Below are positions 16,021 through 24,518 of a stretch of 64,000 nucleotides of DNA, in pieces. Under the pieces are notes generated by a model. The model worked only from the letters and a program-made list of their open reading frames with translations, had not been told where the DNA came from and made no database searches. The DNA lies in contig JBFNNX010000013.1 of assembly GCA_040791665.1 (NCBI GenBank), positions 124,001 through 188,000 of the forward strand. The letters run 5' to 3'. How positions within the stretch are numbered: the first letter of the stretch is position 1; every line of letters begins with the position of its first letter. This DNA is from Thiodiazotropha sp040791665 (GTDB lineage: Bacteria > Pseudomonadota > Gammaproteobacteria > Chromatiales > Chromatiaceae). A program made the position numbers and the translations under genes.

Positions 16021-18333
16021 TCAGTCTTTTGGCGGTGGTGGCGCCAGTACGGTTCGGCTGCCATTGCTCTCCGCCGCTCCCACGATACCGGTACGCTCCA
16101 TCTCCTCTATCATCCGCGCGGCCCGGTTGTAGCCGATCTTGAGCCTGCGCTGGACACCCGAGATCGAGGCCCGGCGCGTCTCCGTGACGATGCGTACCGC
16201 TTCGTCATAGAGCGGATCGCTATCTTCCACATCGCCGTTCTCCGCCGGAAAACCGGGCACCGACTCGGTCGCTTCCTGGAGGATCTCTTCCAGATAGTCC
16301 GGCTCTCCCGCCTGTTTCAGATGTTTCACCACCCGGTGCACTTCGTTGTCATCCACAAAGGCGCCATGCATGCGCTGCGGGATATTGCTGCCGGTACCCA
16401 TATAGAGCATGTCGCCATGACCCAGCAGATGTTCCGCACCCATCTGATCGAGGATGGTACGGGAGTCGACCCTGGAGGAGACCTGGAAGGCGATACGGGT
16501 GGGTATGTTCGCCTTGATCAGACCGGTGATCACATCCACCGATGGCCGCTGTGTGGCCAGAATCAGATGGATACCTGAGGCACGCGCCTTCTGTGCCAGC
16601 CTGGCGATCAACTCCTCGACCTTCTTTCTCGCCATCATCATCATATCGGCAAGCTCGTCGATAATGACCACGATATAGGGGAGAGGTTCCAGGGTGGGAT
16701 GCTCCATCGCCTCGATGATCTCGGTTGGCTCGGGCTGAAACAACGGGTCTTTGATCGGTTCGCCCTTCTTGATCGCATCCTTGACCTTGCGGTTGTAACC
16801 GACGATGTTTCTCACACCCAGGCTGGCCATCAGTTTATAGCGCCGCTCCATCTCGCCGACACACCAGCGCAGGGCATTGGCCGCCTCCTGCATGTCGGTC
16901 ACCACCGGGGTCAGCAGATGGGGTATGCCTTCATAGACCGATAACTCCAACATCTTGGGATCGACCATGATCATCCGTACCTGATCCGGCTTGGCCTTGT
17001 AGAGCAGACTGAGGATCATGGCATTGATCGCCACCGATTTACCGGAACCGGTGGTACCGGCGATCAGCGCATGGGGCATCTTGGCCAGATCGGCGCACAT
17101 CGGATTGCCGGCGATGTCTTTGCCCAGGGCGAGGGTCAGGGGGGATTTCGCCGATTCGTAGGTCTCCGACTGGAGCACCTCGCTGAGAAAGACCATTTCA
17201 CGATACTCATTGGGGATTTCGAGACCGATCACCGATTTACCGGGGATCACCTCCACCACACGTACCGCAATGGTCGATAGCGCTCGCGCAAGGTCTTTAG
17301 ACAAGCTACTGATTTTGCTGACCTTGGTGCCCGCAGCGAGTTGCAGCTCAAACAGGGTGACCACCGGACCGGGGTGGACTGCAACCACCTGAACCTCGAT
17401 ATCGAAGTCGGAGAACTTCAACTCCACCTGACGCGACATGGCCTGCAGCGCTTCCGGTGAATAGGACTGCACCGTCTGCTTGGCCGGGTCCAACAACGCC
17501 AGCGGTGGCAGTTCACTGTTGGGATCGGCCTCGAACAGGGGCACCTGGCGCTCCTTCTCAATCCGCTCACTGGCTTTTGGCGCATTGATCACCGGCTCGA
17601 TGCGTGGCTGCTTGCGTTTGACCGACTTCTTCTGCTCCTTCTTGATCAGCTCAACCCTTTCCTGGCGTGCCCGCTTCGCCGCCAGGTTTTCTCGCCAGTG
17701 AGTGTAGAAGCGTTGGGTCTTACGCATCACACCCAGCACCATCCCACCCAAAAAATCCATCACGGTAAACCAGGAGACGCCGGTGAACAGGGTAAAACCA
17801 CTGAGAAACAGCGCCAGCATCAGCAAAGAACTGCCGGAGCGGCTGAAAGAGGCCTCGAAGTGGCCGCCAAGAAAATTACCCAGGGCGCCGCCCGTACCTG
17901 TTGGCAGAGTTGCCGCCAAATGGTTGGTGTGGAGTGCGGCCAGGGCACAGCCGGATGCCAGTGTGATAAAGAATCCCAGCCAACGCACCAGCACCAGATT
18001 CAGGTTGACGGAATCATCGGGATTGCGACGACGGAATACGAGTACTGCACTCCAGCTCAACATGATAGGAAACAGATAGGCAAAAATCCCGAATAGGTAG
18101 AGAAAGACATCGGCAAACCAGGCACCGGCAGGACCACCGGAATTCCGTACTGAGATGGTAGGCCCGGTATAGGACCAACCGGGATCCAGCGGCGAATAAC
18201 TGAACAGGGAGAGCAATAGATAACCACTGAGGCAGAAAAGGCTCCACATGATGCCTTCGCGCATGGCATGGCTGACGTGGCTGTGAAATGCACTCTGGTC
18301 TGATGCTTGTTGGCTTTTGGCCTGTGCTGGCAT
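16021..18333 (-). CDS. ftsK: DNA translocase FtsK
   Basis: A 770-residue protein with about four N-terminal TM segments (28-50, 75-100, 112-135, 165-195), a Lys/Arg/Glu-rich linker, the alpha/beta motor with Walker A GTTGSGKS (426-433) and Walker B IVVIIDELAD (554-563), and a C-terminal winged-helix gamma domain (about 700-765) that reads KOPS. It pumps DNA at the septum and activates XerCD at dif during division. The linker is short compared with E. coli FtsK (1,329 residues), as in most Gammaproteobacteria outside Enterobacterales. Confidence 0.96.
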   Translation of the reverse strand: MPAQAKSQQASDQSAFHSHVSHAMREGIMWSLFCLSGYLLLSLFSYSPLDPGWSYTGPTISVRNSGGPAGAWFADVFLYLFGIFAYLFPIMLSWSAVLVFRRRNPDDSVNLNLVLVRWLGFFITLASGCALAALHTNHLAATLPTGTGGALGNFLGGHFEASFSRSGSSLLMLALFLSGFTLFTGVSWFTVMDFLGGMVLGVMRKTQRFYTHWRENLAAKRARQERVELIKKEQKKSVKRKQPRIEPVINAPKASERIEKERQVPLFEADPNSELPPLALLDPAKQTVQSYSPEALQAMSRQVELKFSDFDIEVQVVAVHPGPVVTLFELQLAAGTKVSKISSLSKDLARALSTIAVRVVEVIPGKSVIGLEIPNEYREMVFLSEVLQSETYESAKSPLTLALGKDIAGNPMCADLAKMPHALIAGTTGSGKSVAINAMILSLLYKAKPDQVRMIMVDPKMLELSVYEGIPHLLTPVVTDMQEAANALRWCVGEMERRYKLMASLGVRNIVGYNRKVKDAIKKGEPIKDPLFQPEPTEIIEAMEHPTLEPLPYIVVIIDELADMMMMARKKVEELIARLAQKARASGIHLILATQRPSVDVITGLIKANIPTRIAFQVSSRVDSRTILDQMGAEHLLGHGDMLYMGTGSNIPQRMHGAFVDDNEVHRVVKHLKQAGEPDYLEEILQEATESVPGFPAENGDVEDSDPLYDEAVRIVTETRRASISGVQRRLKIGYNRAARMIEEMERTGIVGAAESNGSRTVLAPPPPKD

Positions 18334-18383
18334 ATCAATAATCTTTTTAAATTAAAATGTTACAGTTATTTATTATTGTAGTT

Positions 18384-19451
18384 TCATAAATACTGGTCAC
18401 GCAAGGCCGGATAGATCAGCTCCCCCATGGAGAGGTTGATCGCCGCCTTCAGGCACGGATCGTCCTGCCACCCCTCAACCAGGCGTTTCAGATAAGGCAT
18501 CATCGCCGCGGAGAGGGATTGGCTGGCGCTCCTGGGCACCGCACCCGGCATATTCGTCACACAAAAGTGGGTCACCCCATCCACCTGATAGGTCGGCTCC
18601 TCATAGGTCGTCGGGCGGGTGGTCTCGATGCACCCGCCCTGATCGACAGATATATCCACAACCACACTACCCGCCTGCATCGTCGAAATCTGTTGTCTTG
18701 AGATCAGATGCGGCGCTTTCGCTCCGGGAATCAATACCGCACCGATCAGCAGATCGGCACTGGCAACCGCTTCGCTGATCGCATCCTGATAGGGATAGAG
18801 TGCAGTGACACTGTTGCCAAGTACCCGCATGGCGCCCATTTTCTCTCTTAATCGATCAAACACCGTGACCCGGGCACCTACGGCAGCGGCAAGTTGGGCG
18901 GCATTGCCACCCGCCTGACCGGCGCCCAATATCACCACATGACCCCGTTCCGCGGCTGGCAGGCCACCCAGCAACAGCCCCCTGCCCCCATGCTGATGGT
19001 GTAACAGGGTAATGCCATTCTGCACCGCAATTCGACCGGCTATATCACTCATCGGGGCCAGAATCGGCAGCCCCCCTCGGTCCGCCACCGTTTCAAAGGC
19101 GATGCCGGTGACGCCTGAATGTAAGAGACGCCGGGTCAGTCCCTCATCCGCTGCCAGGTGGAGAAAGCAGAACAGCAATTGCCCTTCCCGCAGCATCTCC
19201 GGCTCATTACCGTAGGGCTCCTTGACCTTCACTACCAGTTCGGCCTGCTGGTAGATGGTCTGAGCATCGGACACAATCTTCACCCCGGCCTTCTCATATA
19301 TCTGATCCGTGTAACCACTGGCGCTGCCCGCGCCCTGCTCCAGCATCACCAGATGTCCTGCCTTGACCAACTCACCGCAGGCCTCGGGCACCAAACCTAC
19401 CCGTCCCTCAAGGGGTTTGATCTCTTTCGGTATGCCGATTTTCATTACCAT
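18384..19451 (-). CDS. ald: Alanine dehydrogenase
   Basis: A 355-residue NAD-dependent dehydrogenase with the AlaDH/PNT N-terminal stretch IGIPKEIKPLEGRVGLVP, a Rossmann GAGQAGGNAAQLAAAVGA motif near residue 178 and the HLISR..QAGSVVVDISVDQGG segment. It interconverts alanine and pyruvate plus ammonium. It lacks the transhydrogenase membrane part, so PntA is excluded. The start MVMKIGIP is at 19451. It is divergent from trxB with a 164-base spacer. Confidence 0.9.
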   Translation of the reverse strand: MVMKIGIPKEIKPLEGRVGLVPEACGELVKAGHLVMLEQGAGSASGYTDQIYEKAGVKIVSDAQTIYQQAELVVKVKEPYGNEPEMLREGQLLFCFLHLAADEGLTRRLLHSGVTGIAFETVADRGGLPILAPMSDIAGRIAVQNGITLLHHQHGGRGLLLGGLPAAERGHVVILGAGQAGGNAAQLAAAVGARVTVFDRLREKMGAMRVLGNSVTALYPYQDAISEAVASADLLIGAVLIPGAKAPHLISRQQISTMQAGSVVVDISVDQGGCIETTRPTTYEEPTYQVDGVTHFCVTNMPGAVPRSASQSLSAAMMPYLKRLVEGWQDDPCLKAAINLSMGELIYPALRDQYL

Positions 19452-19567
19452 AATCTCTCGATTCTTTACCCAGGAGGGATGATTACGTAGTATTCCCGCA
19501 ATCCTGATTTTTGTCTTGGATGCGGGTCACCGATTAAGGACACGCAAGGCCGAGTCTTAATAATATC

Positions 19568-19595
19568 GCCTGCCACGCAACAAGCCGTGGCAGGC
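19568..19595 (+). repeat. Hairpin in the trxB leader
   Basis: A perfect 10-base inverted repeat (GCCTGCCACG and CGTGGCAGGC, 8-base loop) located 21 bases before the trxB ATG. It could be a terminator-like or mRNA-stabilising leader structure, or a binding site; there is no T-run. Confidence 0.45.
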
Positions 19596-19615
19596 CCGAG
19601 CTGGAGTAAGTATAC

Positions 19616-20581
19616 ATGAGTGAAACCAAGCATTGTCGCCTGCTGATCCTGGGATCCGGTCCCGCCGGTTATACCGCCGCGGTCTACGCCGCCCGTGCCA
19701 ACCTGAACCCCGTTTTAGTAACCGGCATGGAACAGGGCGGACAATTGATGACCACCACTGAAGTGGACAACTGGCCGGGTGACAACGCCGGTGTGCAGGG
19801 GCCGGACCTGATGGAACGCATGCGCCTGCATGCGGAACGTTTCGACACCGAGATCATCTTCGACCACATCAACAAGGCGGAACTCGGTGAACGGCCATTT
19901 CGTCTCACAGGAGACCAGGCGGTCTATACCTGCGATGCATTGATCATCTGCACCGGAGCCTCCGCCAAATACCTGGGCATGGAGTCTGAACAGGCATTCC
20001 GCGGTCGCGGCGTCTCGGCCTGCGCCACTTGCGACGGTTTCTTTTACAAAAACCAGCGGGTCGCCGTCATCGGTGGCGGCAATACCGCCGTGGAAGAGGC
20101 GCTCTACCTGTCGCACATCGCCTCCGAGGTGGTTGTCGTGCACCGCCGCGATCAGTTTCGCTCCGAGAAGATACTGGCCGACAAACTGAAGAGCAAGGCA
20201 GCGGATGGAAATGTCACCATTGAGTGGGATCATGTGCTCGATGAAGTGCTGGGGGACCAGAGCGGGGTTACCGGCATGCGCATCAAGAATGTCAAGGACG
20301 GCGCGACCAAGGAGGTCGATCTGCAAGGCGTCTTTATCGCCATCGGACACAGCCCCAACACTGATCTATTCGTTGACCAACTCGATATGACAAATGGTTA
20401 TCTGCACGTCACCGGCGGGTTGGAAGGCAACGCCACCCAAACCTCGATCCCTGGCATCTTCGCCGCCGGCGATGTCATGGATCACGTCTACCGACAGGCG
20501 ATCACCTCCGCCGGTACAGGTTGCCAGGCGGCCCTGGACGCGGAGCGCTTCCTGGATGCCTTGGAAGAACAACCCTCTTAA
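19616..20581 (+). CDS. trxB: Thioredoxin reductase
   Basis: A 321-residue FAD/NADPH flavoprotein with the FAD Rossmann motif GSGPAG (13-18), redox-active CATC at 136-139, the NADPH-binding GGGNTA (153-158), and the C-terminal FAD-binding GIFAAGDVMDHVYRQAITSA. Length and motifs match bacterial low-Mr TrxB. It reduces thioredoxin in the cytoplasm. GGAG precedes the ATG. A hairpin lies in the leader. Confidence 0.97.
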   Translation: MSETKHCRLLILGSGPAGYTAAVYAARANLNPVLVTGMEQGGQLMTTTEVDNWPGDNAGVQGPDLMERMRLHAERFDTEIIFDHINKAELGERPFRLTGDQAVYTCDALIICTGASAKYLGMESEQAFRGRGVSACATCDGFFYKNQRVAVIGGGNTAVEEALYLSHIASEVVVVHRRDQFRSEKILADKLKSKAADGNVTIEWDHVLDEVLGDQSGVTGMRIKNVKDGATKEVDLQGVFIAIGHSPNTDLFVDQLDMTNGYLHVTGGLEGNATQTSIPGIFAAGDVMDHVYRQAITSAGTGCQAALDAERFLDALEEQPS

Positions 20582-20596
20582 TATCGATGTCTGGAA

Positions 20597-21178
20597 ATGA
20601 ATGCTGATCAACGCAAATGGTTTTGTGTTGCGGGATCAGATATCTCCAGAGGTAGTATTTTTCTGTTGGCTGTTTGTCTCGTACTGACAGGCTGTACTCA
20701 GCTACCTCGAGGCATCCAGCCCATCAGCGGATTTGAAATCGACCGATATCTCGGCACATGGTATGAGATCGCACGCCTGGACCATCGCTTTGAGAAAGGT
20801 CTGAATAATGTCACCGCCAACTACGCATTACGGAAAGACGGCGGCATCGATGTCATCAACCGAGGATACTCCACCAAGAATAAACAATGGAAAGAGGCGC
20901 AAGGCAAAGCATTCTTTGTCGATGAAGTAAGCAAGGGCCATTTGAAGGTCTCGTTTTTCGGCCCTTTCTACAGCTCGTATGTTATCTTCGAATTGGATAA
21001 AGCGCACTACCAGTACGCCTTTGTCAGCGGCTACAACCGCGACTATCTTTGGCTACTGGCAAGAAATCCCGATATCGACAAAGAGATTATTAAACGTTTT
21101 CTCGATCACTCTAAATCGTTAGGTTACAACACAGACGAAATCATCTACGTCGATCATAAGTACTCTATTAATAAATAA
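20597..21178 (+). CDS. blc: Outer-membrane lipocalin-type lipoprotein Blc
   Basis: A 193-residue lipoprotein (lipobox LTGC, near residue 31) with the lipocalin GTWYEIARLDHRFEKGLNNV motif and the later LKVSFFGPFY and YLWLLARNP stretches of Blc. Bacterial lipocalins sit in the outer membrane and bind fatty acids or lysophospholipids. The gene follows trxB by 15 bases and may be read from the same message. Confidence 0.9.
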   Translation: MNADQRKWFCVAGSDISRGSIFLLAVCLVLTGCTQLPRGIQPISGFEIDRYLGTWYEIARLDHRFEKGLNNVTANYALRKDGGIDVINRGYSTKNKQWKEAQGKAFFVDEVSKGHLKVSFFGPFYSSYVIFELDKAHYQYAFVSGYNRDYLWLLARNPDIDKEIIKRFLDHSKSLGYNTDEIIYVDHKYSINK

Positions 21179-21542
21179 CTAGCGAACCGGCAGAATTGCG
21201 GTTAACTTCACTTATATTGATATCGTAAAAATCAACTTGGTAATTGATCTTTAAACAAAGATCAAACTCTTCCTTATAACATTAGGACAATGATAACTAT
21301 CCCAACTGGAAGACACGGCTCCCTAAAATAATCTGTATAAATGACTCAGTTTACATAACGGCTCATTAGGCAGCTTTATAGACCGCCGTTATCTATAAAA
21401 ACATTTCAGACCAAACCTACCAATTAAATAGTGTTTTGGTGATGTGTCTCATTGCCGCCCTAGTCGTAAAAAGATATTGTTAAATAGTTGGTATCCAACG
21501 TGATATCAATATCATGTAATTACAGCAGCCAGGAGGATAGCA
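21179..21542. other. Intergenic region between blc and the HAF-repeat gene
   Basis: 364 AT-rich bases with no plausible gene. It carries a 9-base perfect inverted repeat at 21244-21265 and two shorter palindromes near 21487-21513, just before the next gene. A strong AGGAGG lies six bases before the ATG at 21543. A promoter for the HAF-repeat gene is expected here, but no clear -35/-10 pair is evident. Confidence 0.5.
21244..21265. repeat. Perfect inverted repeat TTGATCTTT-AAAC-AAAGATCAA
   Basis: Two 9-base arms with a 4-base loop, 66 bases after the blc stop. No T-run follows on the plus strand, so it may be a weak terminator or an operator. Confidence 0.45.
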
Positions 21543-22934
21543 ATGAATAAGTCACTCTCTGCGTTGATGCTTGCAATATACCTCGGCAGCAGCTTTGTAC
21601 AGGCTGAGATAGTTATAACCGATATACAAGCGGTAGATTTAGGCACATTGCCTGGCGGAACCTCCAGCATTGCTTACGACATAAATGAGTTTAGTAACAT
21701 AGTTGGTCGCAGCGATATCCTGTCAGGTGAAATCCATGCCTTCTATCTCCCTGCAGGAGGCGTGATGCAAGACCTGGGTACACTGACTGATGGTGATTCC
21801 AGTGTTGCGCTTGGCCTGAATGACGACGACCAGATTGTCGGTCGTTCGAATATCTTGAATCCAATAACGAGTGATTTAGTCAATCACGGTTTTATTTGGG
21901 AAAGTGGTGTGATGCGTGATCTGGGTGCCTTTCCACCCCAAGACGACATCAACTCCAGCAGCACCGCGACTGCAATCAATAACAGTGGGTTGATCTCGGG
22001 CAGTGTGGATCTGGCCGGGGTGGTTTGGGACCTGAACGGCACACCTAATTATCCCCCCTTTCCTCCTTATGTAAGAGTCACGGATCCTGGTCCGTTCAGC
22101 CCCGCGAACACGGAAGATATCAATCATGCGGGACAAGCGGTAGGCACACTTGTTTCCTTTATAACGGGATTCCGTTGGCAGGCAGGCACATTAGAAACTC
22201 TCGTACTTTTACAACCGGGGCTCGACACCGATGCCTATGGAATCAATGAATTGGGTGAGATCGCAGGACGCACACTCGTTGGGCCGCCTATCTACTCTCA
22301 TGCAGTCTATTGGCCTGAACCGATAACAGTAATCGATCTGGGAACGCTTGGGGGCGACAATAGTGAAGCGCGTGATATCAATGATGACAGGGTAATCGTC
22401 GGCCACAGCGACACGGCCAGCGGAGAAACGGTAGCATTCATCTGGCATACCGATTTTGGCATGCAATCACTTGGTACACTGGGTGGCGCAAACAGTAAAG
22501 CCTACGCCATCAATTCCACAGGACAGATTGTCGGTGAAAGCGAGACCGCAACAGGAGAGGTTCACGCCACGCTATGGAATGTCAGCTATGCCACCAGCGT
22601 CCTGATTGATATCAAACCCCACAATATGAAGAACCCGGTCAATCCTCGCTCCAAAGGCAAACTCAAAGTCGCCATACTGACAACCGATGATTTTGACGCC
22701 AGCATGGTAAACATTGACTCCATTCGATTCGGTCCAGACGGCGCCGAAGCCGTGCAAAGCCGGGTTAAAGACTTCGACCATGACGGCGACTGGGATTTGG
22801 TTTTCAAGGTAAAGACAGGAGAAACAGGTATTGCCTGCGGTGACACGGAAGCAACTCTATCGGCCCAAACCCTGGATGGTGATCCCGTAACAGGTACAGA
22901 CTCCATCAAAACGGTCGGTTGTAATAAAAAATAA
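21543..22934 (+). CDS. Secreted HAF-repeat protein
   Basis: A 463-residue protein with a signal peptide (MNKSLSALMLAIYLGSSFVQA). It holds about six repeats of the HAF type, built on DLGTLGG-NS-A-DIN---IVG-S (for example at residues 35-60, 75-105, 260-300 and 305-340). These repeats resemble beta-propeller blades found in extracellular proteins. The last 110 residues form a separate domain (VLIDIKPHNMKNPVNPRSKG, then VAILTTDDFDA and RFGPDGA, then a D-DHDGDWDLVF calcium-type loop and two conserved Cys). This C-terminal module recurs in secreted proteins. The function is unknown; a surface or extracellular binding role is likely. Confidence 0.85.
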   Translation: MNKSLSALMLAIYLGSSFVQAEIVITDIQAVDLGTLPGGTSSIAYDINEFSNIVGRSDILSGEIHAFYLPAGGVMQDLGTLTDGDSSVALGLNDDDQIVGRSNILNPITSDLVNHGFIWESGVMRDLGAFPPQDDINSSSTATAINNSGLISGSVDLAGVVWDLNGTPNYPPFPPYVRVTDPGPFSPANTEDINHAGQAVGTLVSFITGFRWQAGTLETLVLLQPGLDTDAYGINELGEIAGRTLVGPPIYSHAVYWPEPITVIDLGTLGGDNSEARDINDDRVIVGHSDTASGETVAFIWHTDFGMQSLGTLGGANSKAYAINSTGQIVGESETATGEVHATLWNVSYATSVLIDIKPHNMKNPVNPRSKGKLKVAILTTDDFDASMVNIDSIRFGPDGAEAVQSRVKDFDHDGDWDLVFKVKTGETGIACGDTEATLSAQTLDGDPVTGTDSIKTVGCNKK

Positions 22935-22957
22935 CCACCCGTCCAGTGAATAGCATT

Positions 22958-22981
22958 ACAGGCGACCCTTAGGTCGCCTGT
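22958..22981 (+). terminator. Terminator-like hairpin after the HAF-repeat gene
   Basis: A 10-base-pair hairpin (CAGGCGACC / GGTCGCCTG plus one A-T pair, 4-base loop) located 24 bases after the stop, followed by TTCTAT. The T-run is short, so termination strength is uncertain. Confidence 0.55.
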
Positions 22982-23150
22982 TCTATCCCACTGCCCAGTA
23001 CTTCAGTAAAACCAAAATTTATTACTACGCGGATGCCATAAACCCGAACTACCTGGCAGATCATGGAATCGTGTACCCACGGATGTTACTAAAATCGGAG
23101 TCCTAGTTTATAAAACAGATATGTATCCTTTTAGCGCTAGAATGTGTTCA

Positions 23151-23558
23151 TCATATTTCTGACACTATTGTACAGACAACCCTACGGTCACTCCTTGGCC
23201 CATCAAACTCACAGAAGAAGATATTCTGCCAGCGTGACAGCCCCAGTTTTCCATCGATAATCGGGATGGTCTCGGATGGCCCAACCAAGCCCGCTTTGAG
23301 GTGACTGTCTCCATTGCCGTCCTGGGCGTCGTGCAGCCAGACGCCCTGTGGGATCATTTTGCGCAGCAGGTTGACCACATCGGTCTGCACACTCTGGTCC
23401 CAGTTCTCCTGGATCATGATCGCCGCCGTTGCCCCTTGCGCATAGACATTCACCAATCCCTGTTCGATACCGCTGCGTGCCAAAACTCGTTCAATCTGGT
23501 CTGTGATATCGACTAAAGTCTCTCGCTTGTCGGTGTGCAAATGAATCGTTTCACCCAT
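23151..23558 (-). CDS. yjbQ: YjbQ family protein
   Basis: A 135-residue single-domain protein of the UPF0047/YjbQ family, recognised by VDITDQIERVLARSGI, GLVNVYAQGATAAIMIQEN and the segment DGNGDSHLKAGLVGPSETIPI, which hold the conserved His and Asp/Glu of the putative metal site. The E. coli protein has weak thiamine-phosphate synthase activity, and its true role is unclear. The usual second conserved His appears replaced: typical proteins have H-TTA or H-SA after QGAT, while this one has AAI. Confidence 0.85.
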   Translation of the reverse strand: MGETIHLHTDKRETLVDITDQIERVLARSGIEQGLVNVYAQGATAAIMIQENWDQSVQTDVVNLLRKMIPQGVWLHDAQDGNGDSHLKAGLVGPSETIPIIDGKLGLSRWQNIFFCEFDGPRSDRRVVCTIVSEI

Positions 23559-24129
23559 ATCCCTTTTTCACCTGCTGTTCGCTGAGATTCAATAACCTGT
23601 CCAATGTCCCTGCTACCAATTTTGTCAGTAAAACATCCTATGCCCAATTTCTACCGCGTAATCGATTCTCCCTGAATACAGACTGTTTACAAGGTACTCG
23701 GGGGGTTTAATCGTACAAGACTTGGCATTGACCTGTATTTTTGTAGCAACAGCCACCCGCTCATCACATTTTGCGGTACGCCAAAATGGCATATTTTTTT
23801 TCTTTTGTTAACAAACAGTTATCAGCAATCGCATCAATCAGCAAGACAAATTGTCAGGTTCAGCCATTGGTCGGCGCTTGTTGAAAGTAACTATCAATAT
23901 ATTTTTTATCAAAATAAACAATAGGATATCGAATCAACCCGCACAATGGCACAGGGATTGCTCCTTCCGTTGAGATCGGCTTGCACATCCGACACACAGC
24001 CGCTGTAAAAAATTAACGCGATTGCAGTATTCCGCTTTTTTAACGACCACACTTCACCGCTGCCGATTGCCGCTGATCGGTAAAGTGGAACGTATTGACA
24101 ATCTTGAATCAGGCCAAGGGGTAATTCAG
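23559..24129. other. Intergenic region with sigma-54-type promoter
   Basis: 571 bases with no convincing gene: the frames are short and broken, and the TTG-started extension from 24022 has no ribosome site. It contains the sigma-54-type promoter at 23947-23962 and AT-rich stretches near 23785-23820 and 23890-23930, suited to bending or IHF binding. It leads into the Tat/ferredoxin/NrfD operon. Confidence 0.55.
23947..23962 (+). promoter_or_regulatory. Sigma-54 (RpoN) type -24/-12 promoter
   Basis: TGGCAC-AGGGA-TTGCT matches the RpoN consensus TGGCAC-N5-TTGCW, with the required GG and GC separated by exactly 10 bases (GG at 23948-23949, GC at 23960-23961). It points towards the redox operon whose first start is at 24130. 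AT-rich DNA lies just upstream. An enhancer-binding activator would be needed; none is encoded in the window. Confidence 0.72.
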
Positions 24130-24465
24130 ATGCTTAAAAGATGGATCATGCCGCTGCAAAAATGGCTGTTCGGAAATACTGATAATCAACACCACACCCG
24201 GTTGGACAGTTCAGATGAGCCGGATACTACCCGCAGACATTTTTTCAAGCAGGCAGCCATCAGCACGGTAAGCGTCGCCGGCACCGCTGGACTGGCCAAG
24301 AGTGTCGTTGATTCCATGCCTCAACCCGACTTGCGACAGCGATATATAAAAGACGCCGTTAAGGGTGAGGAAGAACTCCTGCAACGGGAATATGTGCTTA
24401 TGACTGACCAGGAAAAGGACACAATGGTGCAGTCGTTCGTCGATACCTACAACAAAGAATCCTGA
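24130..24465 (+). CDS. Small Tat-exported protein of a redox operon
   Basis: The ATG at 24130 (AAGGGG eight bases upstream) is chosen over a TTG at 24022, giving 111 residues. A twin-arginine signal TTRRHFFKQAAIS is followed by a hydrophobic stretch ending near AGLAKSV. The remaining 50 residues have no Cys cluster but include REYVLMTDQEKDTMV, which closely resembles the KNYRLMTDEEKREAI segment of the next gene's product. It may be a small periplasmic subunit or chaperone of the complex. The name and function are unknown. Confidence 0.7.
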   Translation: MLKRWIMPLQKWLFGNTDNQHHTRLDSSDEPDTTRRHFFKQAAISTVSVAGTAGLAKSVVDSMPQPDLRQRYIKDAVKGEEELLQREYVLMTDQEKDTMVQSFVDTYNKES

Positions 24466-24518
24466 TCATCAAGAGATTGTTCCAGTCTATCCGATAGCCA
24501 CTCGATCAGAGGACAGCC

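Noticed and set aside
15561..16142. Plus-strand 193-residue frame opposite lolA and ftsK
   Set aside because: Antisense of two well-recognised genes with overlapping ends.
18384..19451. PntA transhydrogenase subunit
   Set aside because: The protein is 355 residues with no membrane part and matches alanine dehydrogenase.
19715..20350. Minus-strand 211-residue frame opposite trxB
   Set aside because: trxB has all its motifs on the plus strand; this is its antisense shadow.
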